IMG/VR virus record: IMGVR_UViG_3300047508_000033
Span: 1-38,968 of that record
Origin: a virus
Reading direction: 5' to 3' (one strand)
DNA: 38,968 bases
The position numbers were made by a program, and so were the translations under genes. The notes under the pieces were generated by a model. That model ran no database searches, was not told the origin of the DNA, and was given only the letters and a program-made list of their open reading frames with translations. This document shows, piece by piece, positions 22,306-29,859 of the stretch. Each line of letters starts with the position of its first letter. The first letter of the stretch is position 1.

Positions 22306-22500
22306 TCATTCTTCGATCAGCGTGATGCCATTCTTCGTCACGAAATACGCTTCGTGCGGGTCGTACTCGGTCACGCCGAGCGCCTGATTCAAGACTCCCC
22401 CGTTCACGATGGCGTTCTCTGGCGCGGTGCTGCCACCGCGACTACAAGCGTTGTAAATCTCTCGCATCGACCGCTTTAAAGTCTCAGACGCTTCAGGCAT
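22306..22500 (-). CDS. Small protein, last of the tiny-gene cluster
   Basis: 64 residues, ATG overlapping the upstream stop (TAATG). Sequence MPEASETLKRSMREIYNACS, later VLNQALGVTEYDPHEAYFVTKNGITLIEE. A helical start followed by a short beta region. It precedes the terminator at 22162-22212. No family recognised. Confidence 0.6.
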   Translation of the reverse strand: MPEASETLKRSMREIYNACSRGGSTAPENAIVNGGVLNQALGVTEYDPHEAYFVTKNGITLIEE

Positions 22501-22634
22501 TACGTCGTCGTCTCTCCTCGATGCGAGAACATCAAATGATCCAGCATCATTGACTGCGCGGCTTCCTGCCGAATCGCCGTCACCATGTGCCCACAACCGC
22601 ATTTCACGCAGTGGACCGCCACGGTCTCGCTCAC
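22500..22634 (-). CDS. 44-residue Cys/His protein
   Basis: GTG 22634 overlaps the upstream stop (GTGA); the stop overlaps the next ATG. Sequence VSETVAVHCVKCGCGHMVTA, then IRQEAAQSMMLDHLMFSH. The C-VK-CGCGH motif plus a distal HLMFSH gives a likely zinc site of the C2H2-like type. Role unknown. Confidence 0.55.
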   Translation of the reverse strand: MSETVAVHCVKCGCGHMVTAIRQEAAQSMMLDHLMFSHRGETTT

Positions 22635-22813
22635 GCTTCGTCTCCGGGGTCGCTGTCGGTGAAAAACTTTACGGCGGCTGCTTTCGACGCGGCGCGTTTG
22701 TCCTCCAGCGCGCGATCGATGTCGAATGCCTCCGCTTCGTCGGCCGTTACAGTGGACGCGATGGTCTTCCAGTCATACGCCTGCCGCGTCTTGTCTAGTC
22801 GTCCTTCAGGCAT
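22631..22813 (-). CDS. 60-residue charged protein
   Basis: ATG 22813 overlaps the upstream stop (TAATG). Sequence MPEGRLDKTRQAYDWKTIAS then helical and acidic/basic (ADEAEAFDIDRALEDKRAASKAAAVKFFTDSDP). It is part of a tightly coupled run of tiny genes between the portal and scaffold genes. No family recognised. Confidence 0.6.
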   Translation of the reverse strand: MPEGRLDKTRQAYDWKTIASTVTADEAEAFDIDRALEDKRAASKAAAVKFFTDSDPGDEA

Positions 22814-23043
22814 TAGTAGTCCCAATCCACGTCGTAGGGGTCGTCTCCGCGAAGCGCACGCCATAACGTCGAGAGATAGGCGCGCACACGTTGAATACGA
22901 CGGTTCAGATGATCGCGCCACGTCAGTAGCCGCGCTGGCTGCCGTGGGCCAGCATCGCGGAACAGATCCTCATTGATTTGCCGCATCATGTCGCGCTTCA
23001 CGGCCTCCATCTTGGCCGCCATTAAGTCAATCGGCATCGGCAT
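22813..23043 (-). CDS. 76-residue helical basic protein
   Basis: Starts MPMPIDLMAAKMEAVKRDMM, with a basic helical body (RLLTWRDHLNRRIQRVRAYLSTLWRALRG) and an acidic end (DDPYDVDWDY). It overlaps both neighbours by stop-start. No family recognised; head-assembly accessory or regulatory role possible from position. Confidence 0.6.
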   Translation of the reverse strand: MPMPIDLMAAKMEAVKRDMMRQINEDLFRDAGPRQPARLLTWRDHLNRRIQRVRAYLSTLWRALRGDDPYDVDWDY

Positions 23044-23165
23044 TACGCGCGCTCCTGTCGCGGTGGAGGCGGAACCAGCAACGGCATCCCGCAATCCCCG
23101 CACACCACCCGCCCACTCGGCTTATGGATGACGCCCGACCGTCCTTCGCACGGACAGAACGCCAT
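23043..23165 (-). CDS. 40-residue zinc-ribbon protein
   Basis: Sequence MAFCPCEGRSGVIHKPSGRV then VCGDCGMPLLVPPPP. CPC and CGDC knuckles about 17 residues apart indicate a tiny zinc ribbon. Its ATG at 23165 overlaps the last bases of the Ala-rich gene and its stop overlaps the next start (TAATG). Role unknown. Confidence 0.6.
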   Translation of the reverse strand: MAFCPCEGRSGVIHKPSGRVVCGDCGMPLLVPPPPRQERA

Positions 23166-23413
23166 CAGTCGATTGCCGTGCGGATCGCCGCATTCGCTGC
23201 ATTGATCGCCGCGTCATACGCCGCCGTCGCCGCATCGTAGGCGGCCGTCGCCGCGTTGATTGAGGCGATATTCGGCGCCGAGATGGTATTGACCGACACG
23301 AGAGCCATCACCGCCGTCATCGCCGCGCTCTGCGCCTTCTGCGCAGCACTCTGCGTCCGCTGAGCTGCAATGAGTGTCGAGAGCGCGTCGGCCCGATCCT
23401 GTGCTTTTCCCAT
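23165..23413 (-). CDS. 82-residue Ala-rich repeat protein
   Basis: From ATG 23413 with GGGGA upstream. It contains short tandem repeats: AAQRTQSAAQKAQSAAM and AAYDAATAAYDAAINAANAA. It is probably one long helix or coiled coil. It lies in the tiny-gene cluster downstream of the portal gene. Could be a small structural or scaffold-accessory protein; no family recognised. Confidence 0.6.
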   Translation of the reverse strand: MGKAQDRADALSTLIAAQRTQSAAQKAQSAAMTAVMALVSVNTISAPNIASINAATAAYDAATAAYDAAINAANAAIRTAID

Positions 23414-23424
23414 GTCGTCCCCTG

Positions 23425-23670
23425 TTAGTGGCTCTTGATCGGGTTCGCCCCGATAAACGTCCGACACTCGCATTCCATCCGCCACGCGTTGTCGGCGTTC
23501 GCATTCTTTCCCACGATGTCGTGCTTGCACCGCGAACAATGAATCCCGGCGTCGATGTCGCTGGACGTGTGTGCGAACACGGCCAACATCTGCATGTACT
23601 CGGGCGGCAGGCGATGCACCGTCCGCTCGTTCGGGAGTCCCGTGGCGAATCCCTCAGGTGTCCAGATCAT
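23425..23670 (-). CDS. Cys-rich zinc-ribbon-like protein
   Basis: 81 residues from ATG 23670, overlapping the upstream stop (ATGA). Sequence MIWTPEGFATGLPNERTVHR then LPPEYMQMLAVFAHTSSD; the second half has HCSRCKHDIVG and WRMECECRTFIGANP. Two Cys pairs about 21 residues apart indicate a zinc ribbon. Role unknown. Confidence 0.6.
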   Translation of the reverse strand: MIWTPEGFATGLPNERTVHRLPPEYMQMLAVFAHTSSDIDAGIHCSRCKHDIVGKNANADNAWRMECECRTFIGANPIKSH

Positions 23671-24014
23671 GCGATTCCCCCCCACTGCAACTGCGCTTCG
23701 TGCTCATGCCACTGACGAATCCGTGTCGCCTCATCCAACGGGACCGCCGTCCAGCGGCTCGTCTTGGACGACTTGTCCGAGCCCTGCTCCCCGACGTGGC
23801 GCACCATCGACACCAAGCCAAGTTCCTTCGCCCGTCGCGCCATCTCGCTCTTGCTGTAGAACGTCTCGGGCTGCACGCCGAAGTGTTCCTGCACGAAGCC
23901 GCCGACAATCTCATCCCCGATCACGTTGAACAACTTCGCGGAGGGGGCATGTCCATCGCGGCAGAACGGCCATGACCCGACAACGAGTTCGCCGCCGCAG
24001 GATTCACAGATCAC
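23667..24014 (-). CDS. Zinc-ribbon protein with helical C-terminus
   Basis: 115 residues. The N-terminal CESCGGELVVGSWPFCRDGH is a rubredoxin/FmdB-like zinc ribbon that includes SWPFC..GH. The remainder is helical (VQEHFGVQPETFYSKSEMARRAKELGL...ATRIRQWHEHEAQLQWGG). Such N-terminal CxxCGG...WPFC proteins are recurrent in phages next to the portal gene. Coupled to both neighbours by ATGA overlaps. Confidence 0.65.
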   Translation of the reverse strand: MICESCGGELVVGSWPFCRDGHAPSAKLFNVIGDEIVGGFVQEHFGVQPETFYSKSEMARRAKELGLVSMVRHVGEQGSDKSSKTSRWTAVPLDEATRIRQWHEHEAQLQWGGIA

Positions 24015-24247
24015 GATTGCCAGCCCCTTGATTCGACTTCTCGCAACGCCGCCTTCACGACGTTCTCGCGCATGTTCTCGGCTTTCGCGCGGATCAAGTT
24101 CTCAACGGTTGCGTGCTCTGGGTGCCAATGCGCCAGCCTGACGATTTCCTCTTTTGAGAGAAGGATGCTGGAACCGATCACTACCGGCCCCCCGCACTCA
24201 TCGCAGTCTCGCTGTAGGCACTCGTTCGATGTGGTGTCGCAACTCAC
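24011..24247 (-). CDS. 78-residue Cys-containing protein downstream of the portal gene
   Basis: GTG 24247 overlaps the portal stop. Sequence VSCDTTSNECLQRDCDECGG then PVVIGSSILLSKEEIVRLAH; the DCDECGG element suggests a small metal site. The second half is helical (ATVENLIRAKAENMRENVVKAALREVESRGW). Stop overlaps the next ATG. Role unknown. Confidence 0.6.
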   Translation of the reverse strand: MSCDTTSNECLQRDCDECGGPVVIGSSILLSKEEIVRLAHWHPEHATVENLIRAKAENMRENVVKAALREVESRGWQS

Positions 24248-26289
24248 TGCACCCCTCCACCCGCTCCGGCATTCGGCATGCCCTGCATTCCGCCCGTGAG
24301 CGCAGCCGCGTGTTTGGACAGCGATTCCAACTGCGGCAACTTCCCGCCGTGCTCCGTCGGTGCCCCAGGATGACCGAGGCCGGTATCCTGCGACGGCACC
24401 TGCTGCGCCAACACCGCGTTCTGGGCGGCGCCCTGCGCTTCCTGCACGGCCTGTGGAGACACGTTCACACCAGCCTGCCTCAGAATCTCCATCACAATCG
24501 CAAACTGTGGCGCGAGCGGGTTCAAGTCGTCGCCCTTGAAGCTGAAATTGGGCTTCGTCGGCTCCGGGTGCGGCGCTGGCGGGGCCGTCTCGAGCACCTT
24601 CGGGCTGTAGCCGATCTTCGTGATCAGCTGCTTCGTCAACTCCACCTTGTTGATCCCCGCGGCGTTGATCAGAAACGTGTATTCGTCCATCGCCCGCTTG
24701 CGGTTGACGGCCATGTCCGTCCGCAGCGACGAATCCGGGAGCGCGGTAAACGCCAGCGCCGCCGGGACCACCTTCCGCCACGTATCCCACTGCGCCGCGT
24801 TCTGCTGGCCGACGATCTTGGCGGCATCTTCCACCGGCATCAGCCGTTGCATGATGCTCGAATACTTCGTCACGCCCTGGATGTACCAGTCGAGCACGTT
24901 CCCGCGCTCCAGACCGAGACGGGCGTTGACGTTGTTCTCCATGATCTGCGATTCGGTCGCAGACTTGCTGTGTGTCCCTTCCGCCCCACTCTGTGACGAG
25001 TCGATCGCGTGCGTCCGCGCGAGGTCGTTGTCGAGATAATCGTTGAACTGGAAGTTTTCACGCGGGAATGTCCCGTGCGGCACTTCCTTGATCGCGCCCT
25101 CCCCGACAAACGCTTCGCCCGGCACGCCGATAAACCCACCGAGCGGCGACTTCACGATCTTGTTCAGCGCATCCGGCGGGAGGACATCCGTGTTGTACTG
25201 CCAGCGAAGGACGTTCGATTCACGCTGCTCCACCATCTGTTCGCGGAACTTGTTCAGTTCGTTGACGATGGGCCGCGAGATGGTGCAATCGCTCGGAATG
25301 TGCGCCGAGTCCGTCATCACCCGAATCGTCAGGGGATGAATAGGAAAGCCGATCAGCGAATCCGGCGACAACCGGCCCTGTGCGTCCAAGGTCTGATACG
25401 GCGAGTCTTTGTGCTCCGCCGGATCGTCCAACCCGTCCACCAGAATCAGCATCGTCTGATGCTGCGGGTGCGGACGATCATCGCGGTAGAGTGACGACTT
25501 GTAGTAGATCAACGTGCCGCGAACGACGGTATCGCCAGCCGTGTTCGTCAGGCCGTTCTTGTAGTGGATCTCGTCACTCGCTGAAGCACCATTGAAGTTA
25601 TCCGGCACCCATCCACTGCGCTTCGCCGTCCGCAGCGGCACTTCAAAGTCCATCCCGATCCACGGCCAGTCATCCGCCTTCACCGAGCGGGCATCGTGCG
25701 GAACAAGCCCCTGAAACGGCGACAGCCAGCGCCAGAAGACGTTTTCAAACACCGGGACAGGCGCCATCACGGTCTTGAACTGCGGCACGTCCTGAAGGCC
25801 GAGCACGGCCCCCGGCTGCTGCCCTGGTGTGTCAGGCACTTGCATCGGCGTCGGCACCGTGGCGCTTTCATAGCCCATCACCGACCACCCACGACCGGCA
25901 GGACAGAGCACGTCGAAGATGCACTGGTGCGCGAGCTCGCGCGCGTTCACCCCGTCGAGCCCCAACTTCTCGTTGAGGATCTTGGTGTGGATGTCGAGCA
26001 GTTCTTCGTGCCCTTCCATCAACGGCGAGGCCACCGCGAAGATGTCGGGCCGCTGATAGAACAGATCCGCCTTTTTTCTCTCCACCAACGTAAAATCGCG
26101 GTTGGTGTTCATCGTCTCGCCGTAGTCTTCGGGATCGCCGCTCTGATCCGGGGCGTACTTCAGCAGGTTCGCTTCCCACCACGTCTTGACCTTGTTGCGG
26201 ACCTCACGGGCCTTGGTCAACGAGCCGCGCCACTCCTCGATGTTGTCGAGCGGGAGCACCTGACGGTCCATCTGCGGATCAACCGGCAT
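24244..26289 (-). CDS. Portal protein
   Basis: 681 residues from ATG 26289 (GGAG upstream), overlapping the terminase stop by 11 bases; GTG 26316 is an alternative. It has the order and features of large podovirus-type portals: N-terminal NIEEWRGSLTKAREVRNKVKTWWEANLLKYAPD, a ring body with long helical segments (IVNELNKFREQMVEQRESNVLRWQYN), a crown-side segment near GYSPKVLETAPPAPHPEP and a Pro/Gln/Ala-rich C-terminal barrel-like region. It would form the dodecameric DNA gate at one capsid vertex and dock the terminase. Confidence 0.85.
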   Translation of the reverse strand: MPVDPQMDRQVLPLDNIEEWRGSLTKAREVRNKVKTWWEANLLKYAPDQSGDPEDYGETMNTNRDFTLVERKKADLFYQRPDIFAVASPLMEGHEELLDIHTKILNEKLGLDGVNARELAHQCIFDVLCPAGRGWSVMGYESATVPTPMQVPDTPGQQPGAVLGLQDVPQFKTVMAPVPVFENVFWRWLSPFQGLVPHDARSVKADDWPWIGMDFEVPLRTAKRSGWVPDNFNGASASDEIHYKNGLTNTAGDTVVRGTLIYYKSSLYRDDRPHPQHQTMLILVDGLDDPAEHKDSPYQTLDAQGRLSPDSLIGFPIHPLTIRVMTDSAHIPSDCTISRPIVNELNKFREQMVEQRESNVLRWQYNTDVLPPDALNKIVKSPLGGFIGVPGEAFVGEGAIKEVPHGTFPRENFQFNDYLDNDLARTHAIDSSQSGAEGTHSKSATESQIMENNVNARLGLERGNVLDWYIQGVTKYSSIMQRLMPVEDAAKIVGQQNAAQWDTWRKVVPAALAFTALPDSSLRTDMAVNRKRAMDEYTFLINAAGINKVELTKQLITKIGYSPKVLETAPPAPHPEPTKPNFSFKGDDLNPLAPQFAIVMEILRQAGVNVSPQAVQEAQGAAQNAVLAQQVPSQDTGLGHPGAPTEHGGKLPQLESLSKHAAALTGGMQGMPNAGAGGGVQ

Positions 26290-27847
26290 GGACACTCCGA
26301 GGCGCGAGGACACCACGCGGCTTCTGCGCCTGCTGCTTCAACCAGCCAAGGGACCATTCCGGCAGCGACGGACGGTTCGTGACCGCCCCCGGCGACGGGC
26401 GGCTCATCACGAAATACCGCAACGCATCAGCAGAATGATCCTCACCCGTCGAGTCCACATCTTCCGGCTTGTGCTTCGCGCTCACCAGGGACGGCAGCGT
26501 GCGAATGAGATACGCGCAATCGGGATGCACCATCAGCCACGGCTTCCCGTCCGGTGCCAGCGACAGCCAGTGACGCAGCCGCGCCCAGCCCGCCACACGT
26601 TCCTTGTCGGCCTGCTGCAACGGCACCCCGTAGCGCGCGTATGTTTCCGCTGGCGACTCCCCTGAATCCCCGTCCGGGGTCCACATGCCGGTATCCGCCA
26701 CCGACGAGAGCACCTTGATCCCGTAGTCGCGCGTCCGGTTGGCAATCGTCTTCGCCTGCTCCGCGTTGATCACGCGCACCGGGTTCCATTCATGACGGAT
26801 ATACGCGCGGCCCTCGGGAAACATCGCGATCCAGAGACACGAGCCGGGGTTGATGTACCCCCAATCGATCGCGCGATACCAGCGAGCGCCCGGCGGAACA
26901 GGCAGATCCGCGACATGCACCGCCTTCCGCCACTCGGGGAAGTACTGACCGGGGAAGATGTCCCAATCCCCGTCCCGATACGCCTTCCGCAGCTCCGGCG
27001 GCAACGCCAACAGCTTTTTTTCGTAGTTCCGGTCCAAATATGGGTTGTCTTCCAGCTTCGACGGAATGAACAACCACTCCTCTGGCACGTAGTCTGGATA
27101 GTCGTTCGTATCGACGTTGTGATCGATGAACCGCATCCGCACCCAATGCGACTGCGGGCCGCCCGGGTTCGTCCCCGCCATCACCTTCGGCACCACACCC
27201 GGTTTCGTAGAACGCGCCCGGCTCGAAATCAGCAGAAACTGCGTCTCCTCGAACGTCACCAGTTCATCGAAGATGATCAGGTCGTATTCCGACGACAGGT
27301 AGTTCGCCGCGTCCGCCGCCGTCTCGCAATGCCCGAACTGCAACTGCGAGCCGTTGGGATACCGGACCACCTTCGCGCTCGGCACGCACTCCGCGCCCAT
27401 CTCCGGCGCTTCCATCTGCGCGTCGAGGATGTGATTCGATTCCAGTTCCTTGAACGTTCGCCGCAGCAACAGCACACGGAAGTTCGGCGTGGTCATGCAG
27501 ACTGCGTGCGCGATCTCCCGCAACCCCTTCGACTTTGATCCCCCCGCCGCCCCGCCGATCATCACGTAGACCGGACCGTCCGCCTGCAACGCCTCAATCG
27601 CTTCCACCTGTCGCGGCAGCGGGACGAACCGGCACCGCTTGTTCCCGCCGAGGTCGTTCCGTGGCCGACCCTTCAGCGTCACCACCATCGCGTGCGCAAT
27701 CTGCCGGCGCCAGCACGCCTCCTGCGAACACGTCCACGGCTCCAGCCCGAGAATCTTCACCGCCCCGCGCACAAACGACGAGCCACACCAGCAGCACTTT
27801 GCCAGCGGATGGACCTCGATCGCGTGAACCGTGGGGGTCTGGCTCAT
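26279..27847 (-). CDS. terL: Large terminase subunit (TerL)
   Basis: 522 residues. ATPase: Walker A-like GGAAGGSKSKG (98-108), Walker B DLIIFDE (189-195), motif III AGTNPGG (224-230). Nuclease: RAIDWGYINPGS (D328), SVADTG (D385) and EDHSADALRYF (D470/D474). It packages DNA into the procapsid through the portal and cleaves the concatemer. Unusual is an N-terminal extension with CCWC and TCSQEAC (C18/19, C21, C40, C45), a likely zinc site before the ATPase. Starts with ATGA overlap to the beta-rich gene. Confidence 0.95.
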   Translation of the reverse strand: MSQTPTVHAIEVHPLAKCCWCGSSFVRGAVKILGLEPWTCSQEACWRRQIAHAMVVTLKGRPRNDLGGNKRCRFVPLPRQVEAIEALQADGPVYVMIGGAAGGSKSKGLREIAHAVCMTTPNFRVLLLRRTFKELESNHILDAQMEAPEMGAECVPSAKVVRYPNGSQLQFGHCETAADAANYLSSEYDLIIFDELVTFEETQFLLISSRARSTKPGVVPKVMAGTNPGGPQSHWVRMRFIDHNVDTNDYPDYVPEEWLFIPSKLEDNPYLDRNYEKKLLALPPELRKAYRDGDWDIFPGQYFPEWRKAVHVADLPVPPGARWYRAIDWGYINPGSCLWIAMFPEGRAYIRHEWNPVRVINAEQAKTIANRTRDYGIKVLSSVADTGMWTPDGDSGESPAETYARYGVPLQQADKERVAGWARLRHWLSLAPDGKPWLMVHPDCAYLIRTLPSLVSAKHKPEDVDSTGEDHSADALRYFVMSRPSPGAVTNRPSLPEWSLGWLKQQAQKPRGVLAPRSVHAG

Positions 27848-28293
27848 GCCGTCTGCTTGATCGTCCCCTCGACGTTGTAGGTCACCGTCGTAAAGGTGCC
27901 CGACGTGGCGACCGTGATCGTCGTCGCCGCCTTGCAGCGAATCTGCATCGGCAGACCCTGAAACAGCGGGCCATTCGTGTTCGCGAGCGCCGCGGAGTTA
28001 CTGATGGCGCCGCTCGTCAGCATCATGTTCAACTTGATCGTCCGCGCCGTATTGCTCTCGTCCGTATACGCCACCGTCACATCGAATGAATACGTGGTAG
28101 AGGTCGTCGCTAGGACGTTGGCCGACACCTCGAACGAGCCGTCTGACGCCCCCACCGTAAACGCCGCCACCGACGCCACCGCCGCCGTCTGCGCCGTCGA
28201 TCGCCCCCGCGCCACAATGAACGCCGCCCCCGTCCCCGCCGACGTATACAACGTCGCGAGGAAGGCCGCGAGTTGCGTCGTGATATCAGCCAT
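27844..28293 (-). CDS. Beta-rich protein upstream of terL
   Basis: 149 residues, Thr/Ala/Ser/Val-rich with beta segments (TYSFDVTVAYTDESNTARTIKLNMML, PMQIRCKAATTITVATSGTFTTVTYNVEGTIKQ). The TTYSFDVTVAYTDESNT region resembles phage receptor or capsid-decoration domains. AAAGGACGC precedes the ATG. A structural role is likely, yet its location between endonuclease VII and terL is atypical for a virion gene. No family recognised. Confidence 0.55.
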   Translation of the reverse strand: MADITTQLAAFLATLYTSAGTGAAFIVARGRSTAQTAAVASVAAFTVGASDGSFEVSANVLATTSTTYSFDVTVAYTDESNTARTIKLNMMLTSGAISNSAALANTNGPLFQGLPMQIRCKAATTITVATSGTFTTVTYNVEGTIKQTA

Positions 28294-28430
28294 GCGTCCT
28301 TTTTTCTCTCAGCCCCGCCCCAAACTCGTTTATTCCGACAAACCCACCAGACCCACGCCCCCGCCTCACACCCGGTAGGGTCCCCCTCAAGGTTCCCGCG
28401 CCGCTCGACCCCTGACCATCCGGCTGGCTG
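28294..28430 (-). other. 137-bp leader before the beta-rich gene
   Basis: No gene seen. On the minus strand it is a G-rich leader after the endonuclease VII stop, ending in the ribosome site AAAGGACGC. No clear hairpin terminator or -10/-35 pair was found. Confidence 0.4.
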
Positions 28431-28685
28431 CTACGCTCGCATCGATGGCTTCTCGTGCTTCTCGATCGTCAGCTCTTTGTTCAGCGCACGATGGCGCTCG
28501 ATGTAGCGAGCGGCACGGCGCAGCCAGGCAGGGTCATCGTGGAAGAAGCCGAGGCCGCTGTTACAGGTGCCGCAGAGGCCGTCCCGGTTGTAGCCGGTCT
28601 CATGGTCGTGGTCACAGACGAGCCGCTTGACCTTGTGGCAGATGACACATTCGCCAACGCCGTGCTTGACGATGGGGTCAAATCT
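28431..28685 (-). CDS. Recombination endonuclease VII-like protein
   Basis: 84 residues from GTG 28685, chosen because GGGAGG lies 5 bases upstream. Motifs CVICHK, LVCDHDHETGYNRDGLCGTCNSGLGFFHDD are those of the phage T4 endonuclease VII family: two zinc CxxC knuckles and the catalytic DHDH/GLC..CN core. It would cleave Holliday junctions and branched DNA before packaging, which fits its position between the terminase subunit genes. The C-terminal helix (PAWLRRAARYIERH) is shortened compared with T4. Confidence 0.9.
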   Translation of the reverse strand, partial: RFDPIVKHGVGECVICHKVKRLVCDHDHETGYNRDGLCGTCNSGLGFFHDDPAWLRRAARYIERHRALNKELTIEKHEKPSMRA

Positions 28686-29253
28686 CACTTTCGCCTCCCA
28701 CTTTCGCCTCGTTTGCACCAGAACGGGGCGCTGGAAGTAGTTGATTCGACTCGCTTTCGCCTAACATTTGCGTCTGATAATTAGATATTTCGTTAACCTG
28801 CGATGCGGCCTGTACAACCACCTGCACGTCGCTGTCCCTGACCCCGATCTGCACTACCACCTTCGGCCCGTCGTTCCCGTCCTGGCGCCTGGCCCACCGC
28901 TCCGGGTGCCGGCGCTCGAGATACGTCATCTCTGCGGCCCAGAAGCGATCGTCAAGGCCAGCGCGGCGCACGTTAGCCACAGCCTTGGCTTCCGCTCTGG
29001 CGCTCGCTCTTTTCAGGGCGTCACTGAACGCCTTGTACGGGGTTTCTCCGGCTTCTCCGCGTTTAATCCAGTCGTAGATGGTTTTCTTAGCGATTCCGGC
29101 GAGTTCTGCGGAGGTCTCGATGTAATTGCCAGCTTCAACGGCTTGCAGGAGTTCCTGCACGGTATCGGCTTCTGCGATGCGGGAAGGCACACCTGTTGCG
29201 GGTGGGCGGTAGGCGGCTGCGATGTCCTGTGCGATGTGGGCGAGGTCAGGCAT
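28678..29253 (-). CDS. terS: Small terminase subunit-like protein
   Basis: 191 residues. An HTH at ~44-66 (YIETSAELAGIAKKTIYDWIKRGE) is followed by helical sequence (ALKRASARAEAKAVANVRRAGLDDRFWAAEMTYLERRHPERWARR) in the pattern of phage small terminases that recognise pac/cos DNA and oligomerise. The C-terminus is Gln/Ser-rich. It starts the late leftward operon, upstream of endonuclease VII and TerL. Confidence 0.8.
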   Translation of the reverse strand: MPDLAHIAQDIAAAYRPPATGVPSRIAEADTVQELLQAVEAGNYIETSAELAGIAKKTIYDWIKRGEAGETPYKAFSDALKRASARAEAKAVANVRRAGLDDRFWAAEMTYLERRHPERWARRQDGNDGPKVVVQIGVRDSDVQVVVQAASQVNEISNYQTQMLGESESNQLLPAPRSGANEAKVGGESEI

Positions 29254-29407
29254 CGGTTGGGCTGTGTCTCACGACATGAGCCGAGGTTTGGTGCGTTCGG
29301 TGGCCCTTGGAAGATCAGGGCATCGCCGCTACGCGCTGTTCTTGTTGACGAAATCTATGGTGCTCTTGAAATGTTGAGATGGCAAGAGACTACCCGACCG
29401 TATGTCG

Positions 29408-29437
29408 TCGGATGTGCTCAGATGTCCTCAGATGTGG
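29408..29437. repeat. Three tandem 10-bp repeats
   Basis: TCGGATGTGC, TCAGATGTCC, TCAGATGTGG follow each other without gaps. The 10-bp phase places each copy on the same DNA face. They are adjacent to the terS gene and may be binding sites for the small terminase (pac) or for a late activator. Confidence 0.55.
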
Positions 29438-29549
29438 GCTTGACGCGGGTGTTTGTGGTTTGCCTCAGTTAGCGGTGCTTTACGGGATAAAGGACTTTGG
29501 TGCCTTTCGCTTTCTCTTCAAGAATCTTGGTGCGTCCTGTCGATTTCTC

Positions 29550-29577
29550 TTGATCATCATGTTTATCATGGTAATCT
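29550..29577 (+). promoter_or_regulatory. Plus-strand promoter for the 29.6-30.6 kb island
   Basis: TTGATC (29550-29555), 16 bases, TAATCT (29572-29577), located 60 bases before the first gene of the island, in a locally AT-rich stretch. Confidence 0.45.
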
Positions 29578-29637
29578 ACCTCTATCAGCAATTGAGCTGA
29601 CCTCTGACACTGCCCGCAAGGGTGAAGTGAGGACCGC

Positions 29638-29859
29638 ATGACCCGCCGACAGAAGACCAATCAGAAGCGCATCAACTGGAACATCGCAATCTCTGAGGGC
29701 CGCGTGATGCGCTCGCAGGGCGGCTTGTCCTTCGCATCGTTCGCGACTCGTTCGGATGCGCTCGAAGCGGTAGCACGCGTTCAGCTCGCCGGCATGGAAG
29801 CGAACATCGTGGACCCGTCGTTGGCTGATGCCTTCTGGCTCGCGAAGGCGGTGCGCTAA
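29638..29859 (+). CDS. 73-residue protein, first of plus-strand island
   Basis: Starts MTRRQKTNQKRINWNIAISE; GVM...LSFASFATRSDALEAVARVQLAGMEANIVDPSLADAFWLAKAVR. Basic N-terminus then an alpha/beta body. The stop overlaps the next ATG (TAATG), so it is coupled to the LPD29-like gene. It is the first gene behind the 29550 promoter. No family recognised. Confidence 0.6.
   Translation: MTRRQKTNQKRINWNIAISEGRVMRSQGGLSFASFATRSDALEAVARVQLAGMEANIVDPSLADAFWLAKAVR

Larger units (their letters stand above)
29254..29637. other. Intergenic control region between divergent operons
   Basis: 384 bp without a convincing gene between the start of terS (minus) and the plus-strand island. It is more AT-rich toward the right. 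It carries three tandem 10-bp repeats (29408-29437) and a plus-strand promoter candidate (29550-29577). A leftward late promoter is expected here, but I saw no clear -10/-35 pair. A pac/cos site next to terS is also possible. Confidence 0.5.

Noticed and set aside
23165-23413. CRISPR or tandem-repeat element
   Set aside because: The repeats are short Ala codon runs in a coding frame, without repeat-spacer structure.
24011-24790. Long minus-strand frame upstream of the 78-residue gene
   Set aside because: Its first two thirds overlap the portal gene in another frame and are low-complexity; only the part from GTG 24247 is kept.
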